A DNA stretch of 64,000 bases from positions 2,108,001 through 2,172,000 of the forward strand of contig NC_044012.1 in assembly GCF_900496995.4 (NCBI RefSeq). The letters are read 5' to 3'. Source of the DNA: Aquila chrysaetos chrysaetos. Lineage: Eukaryota; Chordata; Aves; Accipitriformes; Accipitridae. The notes under the pieces were generated by a model. That model saw only the letters and a program-made list of their open reading frames with translations, was not told the origin of the DNA and searched no databases. Shown here piece by piece: positions 1 through 7,802 of the stretch (position 1 is the stretch's first letter; every line of letters begins with the position of its first letter). The translations under genes and the position numbers were made by a program.

Positions 1-450
1 TGTGTACGGGGGGGGCGGGGGGGGGGGGGGATAGGCGTGCGCAGGGAGGTGCACGAGCACGGACGGTTGCACGCGTTGGTATGCATGCGTGCACGCGGAG
101 GGGCACACGCGTGTACGTGTGACTCCGGGTACAGACACGCGTGCCCGCACGCGGAGCTGCGCCTACGCGCAGACCCGTGGAGGTGTGCACGCGTGCACGC
201 GCTCATGTTAACACGTGCCTCCGTGCATATGCACGTGGTGAAATGTGTGAACACGCACAGTTGTGCACATACATGGGCGTACGTAGGCACACACAGAGGT
301 GCAGGTACATGCAAATGTACTTCTGGATAGGGAGATGCACGGAGGCAGACACACGCACACGTAGAGCTACGCCTGCACGCATGGAAGAATATATATGCGC
401 ACACAGAAGTATGCCGCACCCGTGCACACTCACGCGTGCGCACGAACACG
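1..450. repeat. Poly-G tract followed by alternating purine-pyrimidine low-complexity DNA
   Basis: A G run with one C interruption fills about positions 8-30. From about 36 to 450 the sequence is a degenerate mixture of CACG, GCGT, GTGCAC and ACACAC steps, so purines and pyrimidines alternate for long stretches. Such DNA can adopt Z-form in supercoiled DNA; that is an inference from base order. Open frames here have biased His/Arg/Cys composition and no recognisable domain, so I see no gene. Confidence 0.6.
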
Positions 451-1189
451 CCGGAGGCGATGGCTCATGGCCGCGGGGTGCAGCCCCGTACCCCGCTTCC
501 GCACCCCCAACCCAGCCTGGATGGTGCCGCGGGCACTGCCCCGGCTCTCCCCGATGCCAACGGGAGCAAACGCCAGCGGCCGGAGCGTGGTTGCGGGTCC
601 CTGCCAGCCTGCTCAACGCCCCGGCCCTCCCCATTAACCAGAGCACTAATGAGCTCCCCTCGTCAGTGCTCCCAGCTGCCAAGCTGCCTGGACTTCTCCC
701 TCCCCGCGGGGTTTTGTGCCCATGCTGGGTGCGTGCCCACGGGGCTTTAGCTATGCCCGCTCTCCTGGTCTTCCACCCGATCTACCCCAGGGCTGCCGGT
801 TTTCCAGGATCCCGATGCCCGCAGCCCAGGATGCGGCCCCAAGGCCCAGGGCTGCTCAGCACCCCGCGTGGCCCGGCTGCCTTTGCCCGAGCCCCAAGGT
901 TGCAGGTCACCGGCCCCCCCCCCAGGTGCCCCATGGCAGCCCCTTCTGCTGCAGCTCGCCTGGGAGCCACGGCCGCTCCTTCCCCTCCGGCCGGCCGGGC
1001 TCCAGCCGCGCTTTGGCAAGCCCAGGGCACCCAACGCCGTACCCCTTGCCCTGACTGTCGCAACAGCCCCGTAGGCCCATCGCCCTTCCCAGCTCTCCCC
1101 CTCGCCCTTCCCAGCTCCCCAACCCGGGGCCAAATTCAGCCCCGGGAGGTGCAGGGGAGATGTCCCAGAGATGCAAAATGCCCAGGAGG

Positions 1190-1350
1190 GACCTTACTGG
1201 GGGGCACTGGGAGGGAGCTTGCTGGGGGCACTGGGAGGGAGCTTGCTGGGGACACTGGGAGGGAGCTTACTGGGGGACACTGGGAGGGAGCTTGCTGGGG
1301 GCACTGGGAGGGGGCTTACTGGGGGCACTGGGAGGGAGCTTGCTGGGGCC
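1190..1350. repeat. 24-25 bp minisatellite upstream of the CIDEC-like gene
   Basis: About six to seven tandem copies of a 24-25 bp unit of the form CTGGGAGGGAGCTTGCTGGG plus a GGCA or GACA spacer. Copies differ by single bases and by one-base length changes, so plus-strand frames read through it as Gly/Trp/Glu-rich peptides. It lies about 230 bp upstream of the TATA box at 1577. It is rich in G triplets. Confidence 0.85.
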
Positions 1351-1479
1351 AGCCTGCAGAAGCAGTGCTCGGGCAGCCCATGGGATGCTGGTGCGTCTGG
1401 GCTGGAAGACGCTCCTTTGGGTCAGCCCCAGGGATGCTCCTTCATCACCCGCTGCAGCAGTGCCAGGCTGGCCCCGCCC

Positions 1480-1612
1480 CCCCGCATTGGCCCCACCCCT
1501 TGTTCCAGCAGGCCAGGAGGTGATTGGCTGAGGCAGTAGGGGTGGGGCTGGGTGGGCGGAGTCTTTGGGTGACAGGTATATAAGGTGAGGGAGGGCTGGT
1601 AGGAACGATCCA
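1480..1612 (+). promoter_or_regulatory. TATA-box core promoter of the CIDEC-like gene with two inverted CCAAT boxes
   Basis: TATATAA lies at 1577-1583 and predicts transcription starting near 1607-1612. Inverted CCAAT boxes (ATTGG) lie at 1486-1490 and 1523-1527, and GC-rich boxes at about 1471-1482 and 1540-1560. A splice donor (GAG|GTGAGT, GT at 1640) follows within 30-35 bases, giving a very short untranslated first exon. A TATA promoter fits a regulated, tissue-restricted gene. I did not identify a convincing DR1 nuclear-receptor element, although mammalian CIDEC is a PPAR-gamma target. Confidence 0.7.
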
Positions 1613-1639
1613 GTGGAGAGGTGCTGGTGTGTGCTGGAG
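1608..1639 (+). other. Predicted noncoding exon 1 of the CIDEC-like gene
   Basis: The stretch between the predicted transcription start (about 1608, 25-30 bases after the TATA box) and a strong donor at 1640 (GTGAGT). It has no ATG. The start coordinate is an estimate; the donor is seen directly. Confidence 0.5.
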
Positions 1640-1642
1640 GTG

Positions 1643-1826
1643 AGTGGGGATGGGGATGGGATGGGGATGGGGATGGGGATGGGATGGGGATGGGGATGGG
1701 GATGGGGATGGGGATGGGGATGGGATGGGGATGGGGATGGGGATGGGGATGGGATGGGGATGGGGATGGGGATGGGGATGGGATGGGATGGGGATGGGGA
1801 TGGGGATGGGGATGGGGATGGGGATG
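1643..1826. repeat. (GGGGAT)n array in intron 1 of the CIDEC-like gene
   Basis: About 180 bp of tandem GGGGAT, interrupted at intervals by GGGAT units that shift the phase. It begins four bases after the start of the exon 1 donor. Every unit offers a G4 run on the transcribed sense strand, so both DNA and nascent RNA could form serial G-quadruplexes. The complement reads as His-Pro dipeptides and the plus strand as Gly-Asp or Met-Gly; these frames are by-products. The unit is telomere-like in composition but is not TTAGGG. Confidence 0.95.
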
Positions 1827-2280
1827 CTCCACAGGACCCCCCCCCAGTAGGTTCCTAGCTGAAGATATCCCTACAGCAACAGGGTTGGCATTGCCACCAT
1901 GGGTACCCCTAATTCCCCAAAGCCTTTGTTGGCCCCCACCCAACCCCGAGGGGCCAGGGTGAGGGTGCAGCCCCGTGCCTGTATCTCGCCTTTGCTCCAG
2001 CGCTGACTCATGGCCCCACGTGCCGCTTTGCGCAAGAGCCGCGCTGGCAGGCAGACTCTGCCCGGGCGGCTGCCGCCATCCTGGTCCCGGCCAAAGGGCA
2101 GGCGCAGCCCTTGCGTAAAGGCAGCCGTGCCGGGGCGCTGGCTCACCGCTGTGCCGGAGCTGAGCCCGGGAGGTGCTGGTGGGAAGGGGTCACTTGGAGT
2201 GGAGAGGAGCTGGACAAGACCACCCCTGCCCAGGGCTGAATCCTTCTTTCCCGGCAGGCTGGACCGTGCTCCTTGCAAAG

Positions 2281-2330
2281 ATGGATTATGCCAAGTCCCT
2301 GAGCCTGCGCCTGGCTGCCCCTGTCTCCAA
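2281..2330 (+). CDS. CIDEC: CIDEC-like coding exon 1 (second exon of the gene)
   Basis: The acceptor TTCCCGGCAG ends about 25 bases before the ATG at 2281, and the donor GTAAGC starts at 2331. It encodes the first 16 codons plus two bases of codon 17 (MDYAKSLSLRLAAPVS), the N-terminal segment typical of CIDEC. Confidence 0.88.
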
Positions 2331-3575
2331 GTAAGCGCTGGGGAGCCATCGTCCCCGGGGTGGGGGACATCGGAACCCCCCCTGCTTTGGCTCCCCGAGT
2401 GGATGTGCTGCTCCCCACTGAGATTTGGAGGGGGGGGGCTGGCACTGCCTGGGGCTGGCGGTGGGTCTCAGGACACCCCAATCCCTCCATCCTTCCCCAG
2501 ATGTGTCTCGGCAAGTGCCTCCATGACCCAGCAGCTACTGTCGAGCCCGGCCCCGCGACCCCGACCCTACCGCGTCTGCAACTGGGACCGCAGCCTGCGC
2601 AAGGGCATCATGGCACAGAGCCTCGCCGAGCTGCTGCGCCAGGTGAGCCGGAGGCTGTCTGTCTGTCTGGTGGGGACTGTCCGTCCACCTAGGTGGGTGG
2701 TGGGCTGGCTGTCCCCCAACCCCGCTCACCCCCAGCACCCTCGCAGGCTCAGAGCGCCCTGCTCGCCCCGGGTCCCGTCTCGCTGGTGCTGGATGAGGAT
2801 GGCACCGCGGTGGAGACGGAGGCTTTCTTCCGGACGCTGGAGGAGGGAACGGTGCTGATGGCCCTGAGCAAGGGGCAGACTTGGGCTCCCTCCAAGGTGA
2901 GTGCATCCCTGGGGGGCAGGACCCTGGTTCGTCCCATCTGCATCCCACGCTGGGATCGGTGGGGAGATGATGTGATGCTTGCTGGGAGGTACCTGGAATG
3001 CTGGGTGAGGTGGGACTGGGAGGGTGGGGGGGGTGCTACTGGGTGACCCTGGTCCCGCTCTCCCCTAGACGCCTGGCTACCAGCTAAGCCTGTCCCGCAA
3101 GCCCGCTCGGAGGATCGACGTCGCCTGCATCACCTTCGACCTCTACAAGACCAGCCCGCAGGACCTGGGCTGCCTCAATGTCAAAGCCACGCTCTACGGC
3201 ACCTACAGCATGTCCTACGACCTGCGCTGCTACGGGGCCAAGCGGCTGATGAAGTGAGTGCTGGGGTGGGGGGGGGGGGCTGGAGATGGCTCCGGGAGTG
3301 GGGATGCTGCAGTGGGGGAACCAGCCCCGCTGTCCATACCCTCAGTGGGGTGCAAGGAGGGATGCTCACCTCCTTCTTCCCTGCCCAGGGAAGCCCTGCG
3401 CTGGACGCTCTTCACCATGCAGGCCACCGGCCACGTCCTGCTTGGCACCTCTTGCTACATGCAGCAGCTCCTGGATGCCACGGAGGAACCGAAGGAGACG
3501 GAGAGCAGCCCAGCGCTGCGAAGCCCCCTGCCCTGCAGCCTCCCACCCCTGCCCCGCAGGAAGACGCTGCAGTGA
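2281..3575 (+). CDS. CIDEC: CIDEC-like (CIDE-3/FSP27 family) lipid-droplet protein, five coding exons, complete
   Basis: Joining 2281-2330, 2501-2642, 2747-2896, 3069-3253 and 3389-3575 gives 714 nt, 237 codons plus TGA, against 238 residues for human CIDEC as I recall it. All introns are GT-AG and phases join cleanly. The N-terminus (MDYA-KSLSL) matches CIDEC rather than CIDEA or CIDEB. CIDE-N spans about residues 40-115 (VLDEDGT, VETE) and CIDE-C about 129-215 (RRIDVACITFDLYK, GCLNVKATLY, MQATGHVLLGTSCYMQQLLD). Family knowledge: CIDEC gathers at lipid-droplet contacts, multimerises and drives lipid transfer that enlarges droplets in adipose tissue and liver. The SPQDLGCL segment is one residue shorter than the usual PQDFIGCL. 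The start ATG lies in exon 2 and has G at +4. It is tail-to-tail with ZFPM1. Orthology (true CIDEC versus a locus-specific paralogue) is unresolved. Confidence 0.9.
2501..2642 (+). CDS. CIDEC: CIDEC-like coding exon 2, start of the CIDE-N domain
   Basis: Acceptor CCTTCCCCAG ends at 2500 and donor GTGAGC starts at 2643. It completes Lys17 and encodes the linker with MTQQLLSSP, then PYRVCNWDRSLRKGIMAQSL, the first half of the CIDE-N domain. The exon ends in phase 0. Confidence 0.88.
2747..2896 (+). CDS. CIDEC: CIDEC-like coding exon 3, second half of CIDE-N
   Basis: Fifty complete codons between acceptor TCGCAG (2741-2746) and donor GTGAGT (2897). It encodes the CIDE-N core SLVLDEDGTAVETEAFF and the KGQTWAPSK segment, which aligns with the KGQKW motif of mammalian CIDEs. 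Confidence 0.9.
3069..3253 (+). CDS. CIDEC: CIDEC-like coding exon 4, CIDE-C domain
   Basis: Acceptor TCCCCTAG ends at 3068 and donor GTGAGT starts at 3254. It encodes RKPARRIDVACITFDLYK and GCLNVKATLYGTYSMSYD, the conserved first part of CIDE-C, which mediates self-association and droplet clustering in the family. One residue is missing relative to the usual PQDFIGCL. Confidence 0.9.
3389..3575 (+). CDS. CIDEC: CIDEC-like terminal coding exon
   Basis: Acceptor CCTGCCCAG ends at 3388; TGA is at 3573-3575. It encodes EALRWTLFTMQATGHVLL, GTSCYMQQLLDATEE and a Ser/Pro-rich tail ending KTLQ, as in mammalian CIDEC (which ends in LQ). Confidence 0.9.
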
Positions 3576-3773
3576 GCGTTGGGTGCCCTGTCCCGTCCCC
3601 CCCCTCCTCTGTCTACTCCCACCCGATCCCTGGGGGTCCCAGCACCCCGCTAGGTCAATGCCTGGGGAGAGGCTGCCACGGTGCCTAGCACAGCCTCTCC
3701 TTGCACCCCGCTGGCTGAGCGCGTGGCCAGCTCTTCTCTGTAATATCTGCTGCTCTGTAAATATATTTATTTA

Positions 3774-3779
3774 AGTAAA
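3774..3779 (+). terminator. AGTAAA polyadenylation signal of the CIDEC-like gene
   Basis: AGTAAA, a common variant of AATAAA, lies about 200 bases after the stop in an AT-rich patch (TATATTTATTTAAG). Cleavage near 3790-3800 would give a short 3' UTR. No AATAAA is seen on this strand nearby. Confidence 0.65.
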
Positions 3780-3799
3780 GCTCTGCTGCCTTCAGCTGC

Positions 3800-4990
3800 A
3801 TTTCATCTCATCTTTGCTGGGGTGGGGTGAGGGAGAAGGTTCAACCACTTGCTCTACTTGGCATGCTGGGGCTGTGCTGGGCAGTGGTGCAAGAGCGTGC
3901 AAGGAGGGGACCTGTCGCAAGCCTTCCCCAAGGGAGCTGCTGCCTTCATCCTCCTCCCTGCCACCCCAGTGCCCCGGCACAGAGCCGGGACCCCCCCCCC
4001 CCCCCCGGCACCGCAAGCAAGCCTGGAGGAGGGGACGATGCTGAGGGGCTCCTTCACCCCAAACCCACTTACCTATGGCAGCTGCCCCAAAGCCTGTTCT
4101 TGCTCCATTTAAAGGGATGAAAGCTACCCCTCCCCTGTGCCGGCAGTGGTCCTGCTGCTCGGGACCCCCCCCCTGCACCATTGGCACCCAGAGCAGGGCT
4201 GGCACGGAGCCTTGGGGTGGGTGTTTTAGCCCCTGGGGTCCCCGACCCCCCCCCCATCTTGGCAGCCCCATGCAGTGGGGAGCTGCTGCAACCCCAGCCT
4301 TGCACAACGCTGCGGGACAGCAACCTCCCCACAGCTCCAGGGCTACCGGACTGGGAAACAACCCAGAGCCTGGGGTGACGCTGGGTTATACTGACCTGGC
4401 ACTGGGGGGGACTGTCCCCCCCATGGGAGATGGGGAGCCCAGACCGGGTCCTTCAAGCGCAAGCCCTGCCAGCCAGGGTGGGCAAGCTGGGATGGAGGGG
4501 AATGACCCACACTGCCCACCTGAGCGGTACTGGGAAGCACTGGGGCGAGCTGTGGGCAGGTGAGAAGCCGTGCTTAGGGGGATTTCCCCCCCCCCCCCCC
4601 CCGGTGATGCACTTGCAGGGGACATGGGACCTGAGCCACGCTCACCTGGGGACCCCACCGCAGGGGTCTGGGGCTCCAGCGTGGGAACAGCTACTGTGGC
4701 AGAGCCTGGAGCTGGGCTCAGGGCAGCACAGCCCACCTGTGGCTGTGGAGGCTTCATTAGCCAGATAATTAACGAGCCATCAGCCTGGGCTGACGTCAGA
4801 AAAATGTGTGACACCTGGGGTGAGGCGGGTGCCGGGGATGCCGCGCTCTGCCCCGCTATCGCAGGCTGTCCCCCTGCCACCCCGGGGCTATACATACCCC
4901 ACGTCCCCGTCCCCTGCCCGAAACCCCATGGGGTGACAGTGGCCCCGCCAGCTCCCGCAGCACCCCCCCACCCGCACGCAGGCGGCAGCC
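3800..4990. other. Intergenic spacer between the convergent 3' ends of the CIDEC-like gene and ZFPM1
   Basis: About 1.2 kb of GC-rich DNA with C or G runs at about 3990-4006 and 4587-4602 and no exon-like frame. At 4750-4830 there is a compact group of sites: an AGATAA, a perfect CRE palindrome TGACGTCA (4791-4798) and a CACCTG E-box. Otherwise I see nothing. Confidence 0.6.
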
Positions 4991-4994
4991 TGGC

Positions 4995-5014
4995 TTTATT
5001 AGACATTATTTATT
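4995..5014 (-). terminator. ZFPM1: Two AATAAA polyadenylation signals for ZFPM1
   Basis: Read on the minus strand, AATAAA occurs at 5009-5014 and again at 4995-5000. They lie about 520-535 bases beyond the ZFPM1 stop codon at 5530-5532, giving a 3' UTR of roughly 0.55 kb. Confidence 0.7.
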
Positions 5015-5529
5015 TCTGTACACGCTTATACACACGGTTCCCAGGGTAGTTTCATCCTCGCCGCCTTCAGTGCTGTCTCCTTGCAGGGTCCGGTCTGCGG
5101 TGGGGGGCACCCACACGCTTCCTAGGGTGCCTGGGGCCAAGCCCAGCTGTGCCGTGCCCCCTCCCCATCCCTGTAGTGTCTACCTGGGGGGCAGAGCCCC
5201 CCCCCCCCCGGCTGGGGCAGGGCCATGCACCTTCCCCCTGCCTCAGTTTCCCTGCGGCATCGGCCCTGGCTGCGGCAGGGGCAGAGCTAGGGGCTCTCCA
5301 CGCACCATGGGCCTGGGGGGGCCGGCCCCCCTGCCAGCACCATGCTCCCCCCCCCATCCCCCCCCTGCAGCGTCCTTGGCCCGGGACGGACGGGACCCCC
5401 AACCCGGGGGTCCTCCATCACCCCGACCCCTGCAAGGGGGTTGTGCTGGCCATCGGTTCTGGGTCCCCCAGCCCCTGCAGCCCCCCCACCCCGAGCGGTG
5501 GTGGGGGGCAGTGGCGGGGGGGGGAGGCT
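5015..5529 (-). other. ZFPM1: ZFPM1 3' untranslated region
   Basis: C-rich on the plus strand, with runs at 5200-5210 and 5347-5357. It extends from the stop codon to the paired AATAAA signals. The extent is inferred from those signals only. Confidence 0.6.
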
Positions 5530-7543
5530 TTACTTGACGTGCTCAGCAGCGTGGGAGGAACAATAATACTTCTTGTGGGCGATGAAGGTGGAGAGGCTGC
5601 TGAACTTGATGTTGCAGAGGCGACAGTACCTGTGGTTGCCGTTGGGCACGGGGCCGGGCACAGCCTTGGCCGGGGGGGTCTGCACCCCCCTGTCCGTGTA
5701 GGCGGGGGGGGTGGGGGGCTTGCGGGCGGCTTCCCGCAGTCCCTCGGGGGCTCCGGGTGAAGCGGGGGGCCGGGGCGAGGCGGGGGGCCGTGGGCTGCCG
5801 CCGCCGCCGCCGCCGCCATCCCGACCCTCCTTGCTATTGAAGCTGTCCCGGCGGAGACGGGGGGCCGGCGGGCGGGGGGGGCGACGCCGCGGGCAGCGGG
5901 GGCTCGGGCGTCCTGCCGGCACCGGGCGTCGGGGCGTCGGGGACCCCCTGCCCGGTCGCCGCCGGCTTGGCCACGAAAAGCCCGTGGGCGTTACGGAAGT
6001 GCTCGAGGAGGTCGCCCTTGACGGCCCCGTTGAGGGGACAGTAGGGACAGGCGGAGAGGGGTCCCTTCGCCCCCGGGGGCGGCGGGGGGGGACCCTTGGG
6101 GTGACGCTGCAGCGAGTCCGCCCCGGCCGCGCCGGGGTAAGGGACGCCGGGGCTCCCCGCCGCCGGAGCCGCCCTCGCCCGCGCGCCGTCGGGGTCCCCC
6201 TCGCCGGGGCTGCCGGGGCTGCGCCGGCCCTTGAGGGGGGCCGGCACGGCCCCCTTCATCTTCTGGAGGTGCTCGAGGGTGCGGGGCTGCAGCGGGGTGG
6301 CCGGGCACTGGTACTTCTTGTGGGCCAGGTAGCCGTCGAGGCTGTGGAAGCTGATGCGGCAAGCGGTGCATTCGTGGTAGTCGGCCAAGGGGAGCAGCGG
6401 TGCCGGCGCCGGTTCGCCCCGCCGCCGCGGTTTCTTGCTCAGGTCGATGGGACCGTCGTCGGCGTCCGGGCTGGAGCGGGGCGAGGGGGCAGCCCCCGGC
6501 GGGTCGGGGGCCGGCGGCGGGTCGGGCGCCGGAGGGGGTTCGGCGGGGCGGCGAGCGGCCCCGTGGATCTCGTAGAGCTTGCGGCGTTTGCGGGTGCGGA
6601 GGGGCTGGGGCGGGAAGGGGGCTTTGGGGGCGCCGGGGCGGCGGAGGGGGGGGGTCGTGGCGGGAGGCGCAGTAGAAACGCTTGTGGACCGCGTAGGTCT
6701 CGTGGCGGCTGAAGCGGATGTTGCACGCCTCGCACAGCGTCTTGCTGGGGTCCTCGTCCCCCTCGTCCCCCGCCGAGCTGCCGGGGCTCTGGCTGTCCTC
6801 GCTGCACCGCCCCGACCCCCCCTCCGCCTCGGGGGACCCCGCTTTGCCGCTCCCCTCTTCCGCCCTCGCCTCCGGCGCGCCGGCCGGCGGCGTGGCACCC
6901 CGGCCGGCGTCCCCGTCCCCCGCCGGCGTCCCCTGCCCGTCACCCGCCGGGGGGGACAGCAGCGTCCCCGGGGCGGGAGGACCCTTGGGTGCCCCGGGGG
7001 GGGGCTTTGAGCTTGCGCGCCCCGGGGGGGCTGTCCTCGGCGAGGTGCCGGCTAGAGCAGTAGAGGCGTTTGTGCACGTAGTAGTTGTTGATGTTGTTGA
7101 AGGTGATCTCGCACTCGAAGCACGTGGCACCCTTGGGCGCCGGCGCGCCGGCGTAGACGGCGGGCGGCACCGTGCCACCGTGGCCCTGCTTCAGCCGGCT
7201 GTGCACCAGCTCCGACATCTTCGCCAGGATCTCCGACGCCTGCGGCACCACCGCGGCTTCGTGGCCGAACACGTACTGGGGTAGGAAGACGGTGCCGCCG
7301 GCGGTGCCCGTCCCCGGCTCGCTGGGCACCGGGCTGGAGCCCGGCGTGGGGCTGGCGAGCTCCGACTTGACCTTCGCCGAGGGCAGGCTGCGGGGGGACG
7401 AGGTCCGGGAGCAGGCGTCGGGGCTGCCGCCCCCCTCCCCGGGGCCGCCGCTTTTTGGTGCCTCCACCTCGCTCACCGGGCTGCCGGCGGGCTCCTCCTT
7501 GACGCGGACAGCTTCGCCGGAGGAGGTGGAGGAGGAGGAAGAA

Positions 7544-7575
<32 letters not shown>

Positions 7576-7802
7576 TGACGGCCCTTCCCCGTTCTGCGGC
7601 GGGGCTGGCGGCGACAGCTTGCCGGCCCTGGCGTCGGGGGGTGAGGCGGGCTGTGCCGGGGGGGGCACGGCGTCGGAACCGGGCGGCGGGGCGGGCAGGG
7701 GACCGTGCAGCACCACGTGCTGCGGCAGCGCCGGCAACGCCTCGGGCAGGAACGCCGGCAGGCTGCACTTCCGCAGGGGCACGTTGTTCGTCTGGCTCAG
7801 CC
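5530..7802 (-). CDS. ZFPM1: ZFPM1 terminal exon 10: fingers 5-9 and CtBP motif, with three frame breaks
   Basis: Acceptor GTCTCCCCTCGGCAG ends at 7803; TAA at 5530-5532. In order it encodes [11 protein letters not shown], a polyserine tract, [45 protein letters not shown], finger 5, finger 6, a basic [19 protein letters not shown] (6431-6451), finger 7, finger 8, [13 protein letters not shown] and finger 9 ending AEHVK. Homology moves through four frames: after finger 5 it shifts +1 near the 9-G run 6996-7004; after finger 6 it shifts +1 near the 9-G run 6646-6654; after finger 8 it shifts +1 near the 8-G run 5874-5881 (or the G6 at 5859-5864). Read without correction, the frame loses fingers 6-9. 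Conservation on both sides of each break argues for surplus bases in the sequence rather than a dead gene. Confidence 0.93.

Noticed and set aside
141-1523. 460-codon plus-strand open frame at the left end
   Set aside because: Composition is Pro/Arg/Ala-rich, it crosses the 25-bp minisatellite, and no domain or splice logic supports it; long open frames are expected at this GC content.
1643-1826. Interstitial telomere
   Set aside because: The unit is GGGGAT, not TTAGGG; it is a local simple repeat.
1422-1943. Open frame with long His-Pro dipeptide repeats on the minus strand
   Set aside because: It is only the complement of the (GGGGAT)n array in the CIDEC-like intron.
2281-3575. CIDEA or CIDEB as the identity of the left-hand gene
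   Set aside because: The MDYA-KSLSL start, RRIDVA and the QATGHVLLGTSCYMQQLLDATEE region fit CIDEC; CIDEA lacks these.
5711-6712. 333-codon frame antisense to ZFPM1 exon 10, and similar antisense frames over ZNF469
   Set aside because: They mirror a GC-rich coding exon and have no recognisable domain.
5530-7802. ZFPM1 as a decayed pseudogene because of frame breaks
   Set aside because: All fingers, motifs and splice sites are conserved, breaks are confined to G runs, and there are no nonsense substitutions in the homologous frames.
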